From contig SUWG01000025.1 in the NCBI GenBank assembly GCA_015061625.1, forward strand, positions 1 through 40,745: DNA of 40,745 nucleotides, in the 5' to 3' direction. This DNA comes from Lentisphaerota bacterium (GTDB lineage: Bacteria > Verrucomicrobiota > Lentisphaeria > Victivallales > Victivallaceae). Under the pieces are notes generated by a model that saw only the letters and a list, made by a program, of their open reading frames with translations, did no database searches and was not told the DNA's origin. Positions 24,730 to 33,647 of this stretch are shown one piece after another (the stretch's first letter is position 1; each line of letters opens with the position of its first letter). A program made the position numbers and the translations under genes.

Positions 24730-25434
24730 ATGACGGTGGCAAAGTGGGCGGTGCTTGGCTGGATGATTCTGGCAAGTGTTGTTCCTGTTGCCGCCAGAGA
24801 TATCATTTCCGGTATCAAGACCACGCTTGAGCTGGTCGGGCCGCCGGAAGTGGAGTACCGGCGGGCGGATGCTCCGGCAATCAGAAATGAGCCGGAAAAC
24901 CGCTGGTTGAAAATCAGTATAGAATATACGCCGTCACAGGTGAGAATGGAACCGCCGGCGCTGACACGCGAGCGGGGAAGATTGCGGTTGAACCGCAATG
25001 GATTTCTGGATGGCATGAGTATAAAGCTCCGGGTGCTGGTCGATTCCGGTATCAAATTCGGCACCCGGCCGGTGTATGGTATGTATACCGGAGAAGTGAC
25101 TTTCGTCACGGTGAAGCGTGACGGGAAAAAACATCTGGCAGAGATGTTCATACCGGGGGCGTTGATCGACAGATTCAGCCTTTCACCCAATGGTTCGGTG
25201 AGGCGGGTGTCGAAAAGTGATTTTATTATCGAGGCTGTTTTTACGGCAGCCGGCCGGGAGATCGGGCGGTATTACAGTGGTGTGACCAATGACCGGGCTT
25301 TCGCAACTGCTTGCGAAATGGTGCCGGATAATATGGTTTCAGTCGGTGGGGTTTATCCCCGTTCACGGACTCCGTGGGCGTTGCTCGGCGCAGATGGGCT
25401 TGATCCGGAAAGCGGATCGGCGGATGGGAATTGA
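24730..25434 (+). CDS. Secreted Amuc_1102-like pilus-cluster protein
   Basis: A 234-residue protein with a Sec signal (hydrophobic 5-20, likely cut after VAA at 22). The mature part is mostly beta-like, with YEYTP- and TRPVYGMYTGEVTFVTV-type strands and no recognised catalytic motif. The identification as an Amuc_1102-type protein rests on its size, signal peptide and position directly before the PilM-like gene, which mirrors the Akkermansia cluster; the sequence itself was not compared. It begins 23 bases after secG. It is probably a periplasmic or surface component of the pilus-like complex. Confidence 0.55.
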   Translation: MTVAKWAVLGWMILASVVPVAARDIISGIKTTLELVGPPEVEYRRADAPAIRNEPENRWLKISIEYTPSQVRMEPPALTRERGRLRLNRNGFLDGMSIKLRVLVDSGIKFGTRPVYGMYTGEVTFVTVKRDGKKHLAEMFIPGALIDRFSLSPNGSVRRVSKSDFIIEAVFTAAGREIGRYYSGVTNDRAFATACEMVPDNMVSVGGVYPRSRTPWALLGADGLDPESGSADGN

Positions 25435-25476
25435 TGCCGGTTGCAAGTGTAGTGTGGAAACGTTTGGAATTGAAAA

Positions 25477-27276
25477 ATGGGTAAAGAAAACAACATTCTG
25501 ACGATCGATGTCGGAAGCCGCAGTTTGAAAATGGCGGAATTCTATGTTCAAGGCGGCACTCTCCTGTTGGCGAAGTTTCTCAACCGGCGTATTGAAAAAC
25601 TTCAGGATGAGTCGGTTGCCGAATGCTTTGAACGCAATTACAACGAAATGCTCATTGAGGGCGGATTTACCGCCAATGCTGTGCGTCTGGCTCTGCCGTC
25701 AAGTAATTCATTCCAGCGTTTGAGCAAGTTGCCGCCCATGCTTGGCAAATCAGATACCGTAGCCAAAATCATCGAGTATGAAGCCGCCCAGGCCGTGCCT
25801 TATGCCATGCACGAAGTCGAGTGGGGTTATCAGTTGCTCCATCACGAATGGGAAGAGACCGTCGAAGAAAAAGAAGATGACGGCACGGTCAAAGAAAGCA
25901 AAGTCAAAAACGAAGAATACGAAGCACTCTTTCTGGCGGTGAAAAATGAAGACGTGGTCTGTTACACCGATGCGATCGAGCGTTCCGGTAAAAAGTTGCT
26001 TTCCGTGGAACTTTCCGCATTAGCACTTTTCAATGCGGCAGTGGTTTCCCAGGTCAATGAAAATGAGTGCGTGATGATCCTGGAGATCGGCGGTCGCGGC
26101 AGTTGTCTGATGATTGCTGACAATCGGCGTATTTTCATGCGTAATATCCCGATCGGCGGCGATTCGGTCAATGCCCAGATCGCCAAAGAATTCGGCGTCG
26201 GTGACGATGAAGCCGAGGATATGAAGCGGCGTTACGGTTTCGTGGCTCTCGGCGGTGCGTACGATGAGCCGGAATCCACTCTGGCGGCGACGATTTCCAA
26301 GATCGCCCGCAACGTTATGACCCGTCTGCATGGTGAGATCAGCCGTTCGATCAATGTCTGGCGCGCCCAGCACAACGGCAATGCTCCGACTAAAGTGTTG
26401 CTGGCTGGCGGCGGTTCCACGATGCAGTACACAACTGAATTTTTCAACGAAAAACTCCGGTTGCCGGTCGAGTATCTCAATGCTTTCGGCTTGATCACCA
26501 TCGGCGGCACCGTCGATCGTGAGGCATTGACCGGATCGGCCTCCATGTCCCAGGCGATGATCGGTATGGCTCTGCACGCAATCGGCAGTTGTCCGGTAGA
26601 TATCTCCCTGCTGCCCAGAGCGATCAAAAAGCAGTATATCCTTGACGGCCGCAAACCTTATTTTTATGCTTCGGCAGTGGCTTTGATCAGTTGTCTGCTG
26701 ATCAGTTGGGTCGGTATCCGTCAGGTGCGTGATTTTGAGAAAGAACGGGTGGAAAAGATCGATGCTGAAGTGAAGATCGGTGAAGCCGAGGTGGCCGCCA
26801 TCAACGGCGTAAATGGTCAGTTGCAGACCTTCATCGGCGACTTCAATCAGGCGGCGAAATATCTGGATGCCCGCAATCAGATCGGTATTTTGATGAGCAA
26901 GATCCAGGGCGTTTTTCCGCCGGGAAAAATGTGGCTGATCGCTTTTGAGCCTTATGTGGAAGCCGAGGATGACGGTTCGGATGGTTCAGCGGCACAGCAG
27001 CAGCGCGGTAATGATGCGCCGGTCAATCCGCTGGATGCCGCTTATCAGTTGAAATTCAGCAAAATTACCGAAGTGACGAAACTGCGTCTGGCCGGTTATG
27101 TGATTTCGACTCATGATAAGGACGGCAGTTTGGTTTTGAGTGAATTTGAAGACCGGATCAAGGCGGAAGAAGACACTTTTGCCGGAATCGAATTTTTGCA
27201 GAATAGGCCTCACGGTGACAGCAATCTCTACTATTTTGAAGTCATCCTGACACTTAAAGATGCGTTGAAAAAGTAA
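25477..27276 (+). CDS. PilM/PilN-like pilus assembly platform protein (Amuc_1101-like)
   Basis: A 599-residue protein. Residues 1-370 form an actin-like PilM domain: ILTIDVGSRSLKM (phosphate-1 motif), MILEIGGRGSCLMI (phosphate-2) and VLLAGGGSTM (adenosine motif). A single membrane helix lies at about 394-412, then a coiled segment and a PilN-like periplasmic domain to the end. In type IV pili PilM is cytoplasmic and binds the PilN tail; here both appear in one chain, as reported for Akkermansia-type clusters. It would anchor the system in the inner membrane. It is followed by the Amuc_1100-like gene after 15 bases. Confidence 0.82.
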   Translation: MGKENNILTIDVGSRSLKMAEFYVQGGTLLLAKFLNRRIEKLQDESVAECFERNYNEMLIEGGFTANAVRLALPSSNSFQRLSKLPPMLGKSDTVAKIIEYEAAQAVPYAMHEVEWGYQLLHHEWEETVEEKEDDGTVKESKVKNEEYEALFLAVKNEDVVCYTDAIERSGKKLLSVELSALALFNAAVVSQVNENECVMILEIGGRGSCLMIADNRRIFMRNIPIGGDSVNAQIAKEFGVGDDEAEDMKRRYGFVALGGAYDEPESTLAATISKIARNVMTRLHGEISRSINVWRAQHNGNAPTKVLLAGGGSTMQYTTEFFNEKLRLPVEYLNAFGLITIGGTVDREALTGSASMSQAMIGMALHAIGSCPVDISLLPRAIKKQYILDGRKPYFYASAVALISCLLISWVGIRQVRDFEKERVEKIDAEVKIGEAEVAAINGVNGQLQTFIGDFNQAAKYLDARNQIGILMSKIQGVFPPGKMWLIAFEPYVEAEDDGSDGSAAQQQRGNDAPVNPLDAAYQLKFSKITEVTKLRLAGYVISTHDKDGSLVLSEFEDRIKAEEDTFAGIEFLQNRPHGDSNLYYFEVILTLKDALKK

Positions 27277-27291
27277 CAGGAGTACAGAGAA

Positions 27292-28956
27292 GTGAGCAAA
27301 GTTTTCAAAAAGAATAAAGTACTGTTCCTCTCGCTTATCGCGATGGGAGTTGTTGCTCTCGGTTTGATCGTGGTGGTTATCATTGTGTTTTTCGACTGGA
27401 GCGCATACCGGGCACAGACGGAAACACTGCGTAATAAAGTTCAGCAGTTGCGTACTTCCAAACCGGCTCCCGGTCAGGAGAATATGGCGCGTATCCAGCG
27501 TGATATCGAACTTTATCAGGATAAGAATATCGGTTTGGTCGATAACTTCAAATCGCCATTGCGTCCGGCGGTCGATGCTTTTTTGAGAGCGTTGCCGCCC
27601 CCGTTGGCGGATCAGTTGACGGATGAAGAAAAAGAAGAGTATAAAGTTGAAGGTACCGGCGTTGAGGGGGATGATGAAACTCCGGCAGTGCCGTTGCAGA
27701 TCCGTAAACTTACCTATGATGATTTCCGCAAATTCTTTCCGGAGCGTTTCCAGCGTTTCTGCGATGAAAACGGTATTCCGGATGAACGTAAATATTCGCT
27801 TTCTGTGCTGACCCAGTTTGTCGCCAGATGCATTCAGCTTTTCCCCGCCGGTTCATGGGCGGCGGCGATGAATGAATTTGAGCGGGTCGCCCGTCCTCTG
27901 ACCTGGGAACAGATCGACAATACCAACCGTCTGGCGATTCTGCTGGGTGCATTCGGTTTGCCGCGCCGGGTGGCGGATAATATTTCGGAATTGCAAGTTC
28001 AGGTCGCCGCGATCCAGAATGCGCTGAAAACCGAGGTGGGTGAAGATTTCTTTGTCGATGGCGCATTGAATTTTATCGGCGGTTCGGTTCCGGTATCGGG
28101 CAGCGGATCATCAGGCAGCAGCAGCAGCGGTGTAAATTATCCGGCATGGCAACCGGCGGATTATCCCTATGTGTTTTTCCATTGGGATGTTTTCGGTGAC
28201 ATTGTCCGCCGGTTGAAAAACTCCGGAGCCATGAAATTGCATCGGGTGATCCCCCGTTTGAAAGACAGTGATGATCAGAATGCACCGATCGTGCTGGCGG
28301 AATCTTTTGAAGAAGACGGGAACTACAAAATTTACCACTACACCGTGGTTTTCAGCGGTTCCATGGCATCATTGCGTGCTGCGCTGGTCAATTTTGACTC
28401 GGCATGGCAGGGCGGAGATGGCCGTGGCCGCAGAATGTATGTTGTTCGCGGTCTGGCGATGTTTGCCAGTCATGACGGAGCCGGAGAGATCATGCAGCAG
28501 AGCATCGAGAGCCGGGGTACGGCTTCACAGGATGAGCAGAGCCAGTCCGGTTCTGCCGATCGCCGTCCGCGCCGCCGCCGCCGCAGTGCGCAGGAACAAC
28601 CATCGGTGCAAAGCGGCAGCGGTACTGCCGCTTCCGGCACGGCGTACCGTGATGCTTCCTATGCCGAAAGACGGGCAAGATATTATGAGATCCACCGCCG
28701 GTTGAAAGAGGAGGAAGAGGCGAGAAACAATCCGCGCCCGACCCGCCGTCCGCGCCGTCCGCGTCCCGGAGAATCCGCTGCGGATACCGGCACTGCCGCC
28801 CGGGAGCGGCAGCCGATGACTCCGGAAGAGTTGGATGAGTACGAGAGCAAACTGCCTTTCAACCAGCGTTTCGGTTATGCTGAAGCCTTGGTGGGCAATA
28901 ATGAGTGTATATTCTATCTCGACATAGATTATGTGGTCTTGGAACAGAATCAGTGA
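27292..28956 (+). CDS. Amuc_1100-like pilus-cluster membrane protein
   Basis: A 554-residue protein starting at a GTG nine bases after AGGAG. One membrane helix lies at about 10-34, followed by a coiled coil (about 38-75), a PilN/PilO-like alpha/beta region (about 85-400) and a Gly/Ser stretch near 270. The C-terminal third is rich in Arg, Gln and Ser (about 400-515) before a short conserved-looking end. The layout resembles Amuc_1100, but that protein is about 317 residues, so this one is much longer. It likely spans the periplasm, linking the inner-membrane platform to the secretin. The assignment leans on gene order. Confidence 0.65.
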   Translation: MSKVFKKNKVLFLSLIAMGVVALGLIVVVIIVFFDWSAYRAQTETLRNKVQQLRTSKPAPGQENMARIQRDIELYQDKNIGLVDNFKSPLRPAVDAFLRALPPPLADQLTDEEKEEYKVEGTGVEGDDETPAVPLQIRKLTYDDFRKFFPERFQRFCDENGIPDERKYSLSVLTQFVARCIQLFPAGSWAAAMNEFERVARPLTWEQIDNTNRLAILLGAFGLPRRVADNISELQVQVAAIQNALKTEVGEDFFVDGALNFIGGSVPVSGSGSSGSSSSGVNYPAWQPADYPYVFFHWDVFGDIVRRLKNSGAMKLHRVIPRLKDSDDQNAPIVLAESFEEDGNYKIYHYTVVFSGSMASLRAALVNFDSAWQGGDGRGRRMYVVRGLAMFASHDGAGEIMQQSIESRGTASQDEQSQSGSADRRPRRRRRSAQEQPSVQSGSGTAASGTAYRDASYAERRARYYEIHRRLKEEEEARNNPRPTRRPRRPRPGESAADTGTAARERQPMTPEELDEYESKLPFNQRFGYAEALVGNNECIFYLDIDYVVLEQNQ

Positions 28957-28979
28957 TGAGTATTCCGGAGGATTGAATA

Positions 28980-30635
28980 GTGGATTTTATCAAACGACAT
29001 TATGAAAAAATCATTTTGCTGGGACTTTTCCTCGTCTTTATCGGATTGATGCTTTTGGTTCAGTCGGTGATCAATTCGACCAGAGAGGTCAATGAAAATG
29101 ATTTGCGTCTGCCCCAGCGTATGCCGGACTATGAAAATATCGATCCGGAAAGTCCGGAATTTGATACCGATGCCCGCTGGCAGAACAGCCGGTTCCAATG
29201 GGTCGCTGCTGCGGTTTCGGAAAATGATTCACCTGCTGTCGATTTCGTCAGTATGTTTGAGTTGGCCGACTGTCCTTTCTGTCATAAAGACGATGTCGGC
29301 AAACGGACATTGATCCCCAAATTCTTCTTTGACCTTGAGGGCGGCAAATGTCCGGAGTGCAACACGGAGTTGACCGCTTCTCTGAATATCGACGTGCAGG
29401 CGGAAGAAGAGCGCATTTCCAGTGCCGAGGAGCGTGAACGAATAGAGCGTGAAAGAATAGAGGAAGAACGCCGCATCGTTGAGGAGGAAAACAAGACCCT
29501 GTGTGAGATCGCAGATAATATCCGCAAAGAAGAGGAAGAGGCGGAAAAAGCTTTGGAAAACGTCGCCGAAAGTCTCCGCAAGGCCGAGGAGGACGAAGTC
29601 AATATCATGGTCGAAGTCGCCAATGCCTTGCATCAGCGTGAGGAAGAACGCCGCAGAGCCGAGGAGGAGCGTCAGCGCGCCGAAGATGAAAAAGATAAGG
29701 ACGATGACGGCTTGCTTGACGAGATCGAAAGCGTTTACGGCATGGATTCCAATGATGAACACGATATCAAGTATGATAATGACGGTGACGGTTTTGCCAA
29801 CCTGTTTGAGTTGCGCACGCCCACCGGCAGAGAAGAGGGCGAATTTTACAAACCCAATGATCCGTTGAGCCATCCGCCGTTGTGGTGGAGATTGCGGGTC
29901 AAAGATATCCGCCAGATCGAACTGCCGGTACGCTTCATGGCTCTGATCCACAATGACAGTGATGATAAGAGCGGTTGGATGATGCAGTTCAACCATCCTG
30001 ACCCGCGCCGTCCCGGTCGTGAGATAAGCAGTTATTTGAGTATCGGCGGCACGATCACCATTGACGGCCGTCCGTACCGGGTGACTGATGCAGAATTGAT
30101 CATTACCGACCGCAAACGTGCCGGCGGTAACCTTGATGCCGGTGAAGTTACTGAAAAGGTCGATGAATCCAAAGTTACGCTGGTGGAAGTCGTGCCGGAA
30201 GGCGAAGGTCGTACACCGGATCGTCTGGTGCTGGTTATCAACCAGAAAGCCTACTCCAATGACCGCCGTCCGGTGCTGGTCGATACCGGCAGTCTTGCCC
30301 GCCGTGAGTATATTCTGCGGGTGGGGCAGACGATCACATTGACGTTGTTCTCGCCGCGTGAAGGCGGCAATGTTCCCGCCCTGACCCGCACGCAACGCCG
30401 GGCGCAGGCCCGCACCTACCGGTTGAAAGCAGTCGATCCGCAGAGTGGTCAGGTGCAGTTTGAAGAGGTCGTTACCGGTGACCGTCAGCCGGATACTCCC
30501 GGAGTTATCGTGGTTGACCGTCAGGGAAAAATTCCGGAAAATCTGTGGCCGATCCGCAAAGTCGAGCGCAGTACTTCCGAGGATGATCAGGATCATCACG
30601 GTGCAGTGCCCGGCACCGGCAGACCCAGAAGATAA
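28980..30635 (+). CDS. Amuc_1099-like protein: zinc ribbon, coiled coil, EF-hand-like repeats
   Basis: A 551-residue protein with a GTG start following GGAGG. The order is: membrane helix (about 11-30), zinc ribbon (C98, C101, C124, C127), a long charged coiled coil (about 138-240, Glu/Arg-rich), then acidic loops DKDDDGLLDEIE and DNDGDGFANLFEL (about 238-275) like calcium-binding thrombospondin-3/EF-hand repeats. A beta-rich C-terminal region (about 290-550) follows. It has the same place as Amuc_1099. The outward-facing part could be a calcium-stabilised strut of the complex. It ends 269 bases before the first secretin. Confidence 0.6.
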   Translation: MDFIKRHYEKIILLGLFLVFIGLMLLVQSVINSTREVNENDLRLPQRMPDYENIDPESPEFDTDARWQNSRFQWVAAAVSENDSPAVDFVSMFELADCPFCHKDDVGKRTLIPKFFFDLEGGKCPECNTELTASLNIDVQAEEERISSAEERERIERERIEEERRIVEEENKTLCEIADNIRKEEEEAEKALENVAESLRKAEEDEVNIMVEVANALHQREEERRRAEEERQRAEDEKDKDDDGLLDEIESVYGMDSNDEHDIKYDNDGDGFANLFELRTPTGREEGEFYKPNDPLSHPPLWWRLRVKDIRQIELPVRFMALIHNDSDDKSGWMMQFNHPDPRRPGREISSYLSIGGTITIDGRPYRVTDAELIITDRKRAGGNLDAGEVTEKVDESKVTLVEVVPEGEGRTPDRLVLVINQKAYSNDRRPVLVDTGSLARREYILRVGQTITLTLFSPREGGNVPALTRTQRRAQARTYRLKAVDPQSGQVQFEEVVTGDRQPDTPGVIVVDRQGKIPENLWPIRKVERSTSEDDQDHHGAVPGTGRPRR

Positions 30636-30904
30636 AGAGAATATTGGATGGATAAATTCAATAAGTATATTTGAAAAACGGACTGCGGCATTGAGTGTCT
30701 GCTCAATGCTGCCGTCTGCTGTCTTTGCAAGATCATGGATCTGAAAAAAGATTTTTTGTCCGGCAGATGAGGAATTGGCAGAGTTCCGGACGGTGAGATT
30801 TGAAGTGGTGTGTTGTGCGGTCACGGATCGCAGAAAAATAAAAAGTTCAGCAGTACAAAAGGAATTGAAAGATTCATAAAATATACAGTGGAAGGAAAAG
30901 TCGA
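30636..30904 (+). other. Non-coding gap with hairpins before the first secretin
   Basis: There is no gene in these 269 bases. GCGGCATTGAG (30685-30695) pairs with 30702-30712 around a 6-nt loop, without a T-run, so it is not a classic terminator. GTCCGG (30758-30763) pairs with CCGGAC (30786-30791). The stretch could hold an attenuator or RNA processing signal setting secretin levels apart from the inner-membrane genes. A GGAAGG ribosome site precedes the ATG at 30905. Confidence 0.4.
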
Positions 30905-33625
30905 ATGAAAGAAGAAAGAACGTTTGCAACAACTCCGTTTCTGATTTGCTTCGCCGTTGCTTTGGGTGTCAGTTATGCGCTTCCCGCCGCCGGCAGTGAA
31001 ATGGGCAGGGTGCATGAAAGTGCCATTGCCAGAATGTATGCTGATCAGGATGCTGAAGCGGCCCGTTGCCGCACACTGGTCACAGAGGCCAGAGCTTTGG
31101 TGATTCAGGGTAAAAGTGCCGATGCTTGCGCCAAATATGAAGAGGCGATCAAAAACCTCAAGGAAAATGTGATCGATCAGTTGTTGGAAGAGGCTTCAAG
31201 AATTGACAGTTGGAGAAGCCGTCAGCGTCTGGAAGAATTCACTGCTGAATTGAATAATTACAAGTTGGAATACGGCAATCTGAAACTCAAACTGGCAGAA
31301 GATGCCCTGCGAGCCAATCAATTCGATACCGCTATCGCTCTGGCCACCGATGCGATCGTGGCTTCTGAAACGCTCCGTGAGCGGGCCATGCAGTTGCAGG
31401 TCACTGCCCGCGGCCGCAAGAGTGCCGCCACCCGCCGGGATACTACCAGCGCGGAAGTTTCCGACCCCGGTTTGCCGGAGCGTGAAGCCCAGATCAGGCT
31501 TTTGCTCACTCATGCCCGCAACTACTTCCGTGAAGGTTTGTATGACAAGGCCTGGGAAAAGGTCGAGGCGGTTTATGTGATCGATCCTTACAATGCCGAT
31601 GCCAGTTATCTGGCTTCCCAGATCTATGAGAGATTTTATGAAGCCGGTATCCGCCGCCGCACGGCGGATATTCAGGCGCAGATGGCGTATGAAGCGTGGC
31701 AGTGGGTCGAGCCGGCATTCCCGATCCGTCGTGATCCCGGCGAAGACAATACTCCGGGCGACGATGCCGGGGCCGCTGAAAATCCCGGCGACTATGCGAT
31801 CCAGCACAAGTTGGATTCTATCATTTTCCCGGTGGTGGACTTCAATAAAACCGACTTGGAAGCGGTCGTGCAGTTCCTGCGTAACAACAAGAGCATGGAC
31901 CCCGATAAAGTCGGTGTTGACATTTCCTTTATGATGCCCGACCGCCGCAGAGAGCAGGGCGCAGAGGGTGAAGGAACCCCCGGTGCCGATCCTGCCGCCG
32001 GTGAAGGCGGTGCAGAAGGCGAAGGCGGTGAGGAAGACTACAGCGATGAAGACTACAGCGATGAAGATTACAGCGATGACGGCGCAGAGGGTGAGGGTGA
32101 ATCATCCGGTCAGAGCCAGAGCGGTATTTTTGTTACGTTGCAGTTGCGCAATGTGACCTTGCGTCAGGTGCTTGATTACATCTGCTTTCTGACCGACCTG
32201 ACTTATGTCGTGCGGGAAAACGGAGTGATTTTCGGTGTGCCTGATCAAAGTATGTTTTCCACTGAATATACGATTTTCAACAACGTCAAACTGATGATCG
32301 TTGACGGTGCCGTCGGTGGCGGCAGTGCCGATAGTGGGAGCGGCGATGATTATGCCGGTGGAGATGAGTACGCCGGCGGAGAGGATTTCGATGCCGACGG
32401 TGATGATGATGTGCCGGCGGGTGATGAATATGATGAAGGCGGCGAAGAAGGTGATTCCGCATCCGCTGCTCCGACCGGAGCCAGCCGGGCGGTGGCGGAT
32501 AATGAATTGACCGAAGCCAAACTCAAAGCATTTTTCTCCATATACGGCATCGAATTTCCCGAAGGCAGCAGCATCGGTTACAGCCGCGGCAAACTGACGA
32601 TGAATAATACGGCGAAAAACCACAATGCCATGCTGGATATTCTGGCGCGTATCAATGTGGAAGCTCCGATGATCGAAATCGAAGTCAAAGCGATCGAATT
32701 GAGTGAAAACGACATGGAAGAACTTGGATTCAACTGGGCGTTGAGTGCAGTTTCCAACCGGACTGCCAGCAGTCAGTGGTCGCTGGGCAAAGGTTCCAAT
32801 ACCAAAGAGGGCGGTGCGCTCCGGATGCTTGATTCGATGTTGAGCGGCGGCACCAGTCTGATCAGCGGATTGAATATTTTCCCGGATCTTTTCGGTTCAT
32901 TCAAACCTTTCGGTATCGATCAGACTTTCAATTTGACTCTGACGATCAATGCGCTGGATCAAAGCGACCGCACGGAACAGATCTCCGCTCCGCGTATTCT
33001 GGTGGCAAACGGACATCGGGCAACGATCCGGATGGTCAAATCCTACTTCTTCCCCGATGACTGGGAAGAGGCGGAATATGAATTGGATGAAGCCGGTGAC
33101 AACGGTCAGCCGATCGTTACCAGTACGCCGCCGTCACCCGAATTTGCCGACGATCCCACTCCGATCGGCACGACCTTGGTTGTCACTCCGGAAATTCTGG
33201 AAGGCAACCGGGCGATCAAACTGATCCTCAATCCCAGAATCACCTCTTATACCGGTAACGATCAGTATGAAATGGTTGTCCGGGTGTGGGATCAGGATAC
33301 CGATGAAAACGGCCGTCTGGAGCAGTATTATGTCTGGCGTCCGGTGATCGCCACCCGTGAAATCAGCACGACGGTGGTGGTCAACCACGGCGAAACGCTG
33401 GTTATCGGCGGACTTTCCAACAGCATCAGCAAACGTCGGGTCGATAAGATTCCGATTTTGGCAGATATTCCCTTTATCGGCAGACTTTTCCAGTCCCAGT
33501 CAGAAAACTCCACCCGGCGCAATATGCTGATTTTTGTGACTGCCAGACTGGTGGGTAATGACGGTGTGCCGTTGCCGATGGCCGGTAATGCTGATGCCGG
33601 TGGTATTCCGGGTATTGTTCGGTGA
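30905..33625 (+). CDS. Secretin with TPR N-terminus and acidic inserts (Amuc_1098-like)
   Basis: A 906-residue outer-membrane secretin. Signal peptide at about 1-30, then a helical TPR-like region (about 40-290), N-domain-like segments interrupted by two acidic low-complexity inserts (about 345-400 with YSDED repeats, and 475-520), then the pore domain from about 587 (APMIEIEVKAIELSENDMEELGFNW). The C-terminal signature IPILADIPFIGRLFQSQ (near 850-865) is diagnostic of type II/IV secretins. It forms a multimeric gated channel for a pilus or secreted protein. It is unusually long and is followed directly by a second secretin. Confidence 0.88.
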   Translation: MKEERTFATTPFLICFAVALGVSYALPAAGSEMGRVHESAIARMYADQDAEAARCRTLVTEARALVIQGKSADACAKYEEAIKNLKENVIDQLLEEASRIDSWRSRQRLEEFTAELNNYKLEYGNLKLKLAEDALRANQFDTAIALATDAIVASETLRERAMQLQVTARGRKSAATRRDTTSAEVSDPGLPEREAQIRLLLTHARNYFREGLYDKAWEKVEAVYVIDPYNADASYLASQIYERFYEAGIRRRTADIQAQMAYEAWQWVEPAFPIRRDPGEDNTPGDDAGAAENPGDYAIQHKLDSIIFPVVDFNKTDLEAVVQFLRNNKSMDPDKVGVDISFMMPDRRREQGAEGEGTPGADPAAGEGGAEGEGGEEDYSDEDYSDEDYSDDGAEGEGESSGQSQSGIFVTLQLRNVTLRQVLDYICFLTDLTYVVRENGVIFGVPDQSMFSTEYTIFNNVKLMIVDGAVGGGSADSGSGDDYAGGDEYAGGEDFDADGDDDVPAGDEYDEGGEEGDSASAAPTGASRAVADNELTEAKLKAFFSIYGIEFPEGSSIGYSRGKLTMNNTAKNHNAMLDILARINVEAPMIEIEVKAIELSENDMEELGFNWALSAVSNRTASSQWSLGKGSNTKEGGALRMLDSMLSGGTSLISGLNIFPDLFGSFKPFGIDQTFNLTLTINALDQSDRTEQISAPRILVANGHRATIRMVKSYFFPDDWEEAEYELDEAGDNGQPIVTSTPPSPEFADDPTPIGTTLVVTPEILEGNRAIKLILNPRITSYTGNDQYEMVVRVWDQDTDENGRLEQYYVWRPVIATREISTTVVVNHGETLVIGGLSNSISKRRVDKIPILADIPFIGRLFQSQSENSTRRNMLIFVTARLVGNDGVPLPMAGNADAGGIPGIVR
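32036..32080 (+). repeat. Short tandem repeat encoding DYSDE units
   Basis: Three copies of a 15-bp unit (GACTACAGCGATGAA and close variants) lie in tandem within the first acidic insert of the secretin. Confidence 0.8.
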
Positions 33626-33647
33626 TTAAGAAGCGGAGGATATAACG

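Noticed and set aside
30681..30716. Hairpin as a terminator after the Amuc_1099-like gene
   Set aside because: No T-run follows the stem, so it is not a classic intrinsic terminator.
29229..30932. 567-codon minus-strand frame
   Set aside because: Antisense to the Amuc_1099-like gene; hydrophobic composition is the mirror of its Glu/Arg-rich coiled coil.
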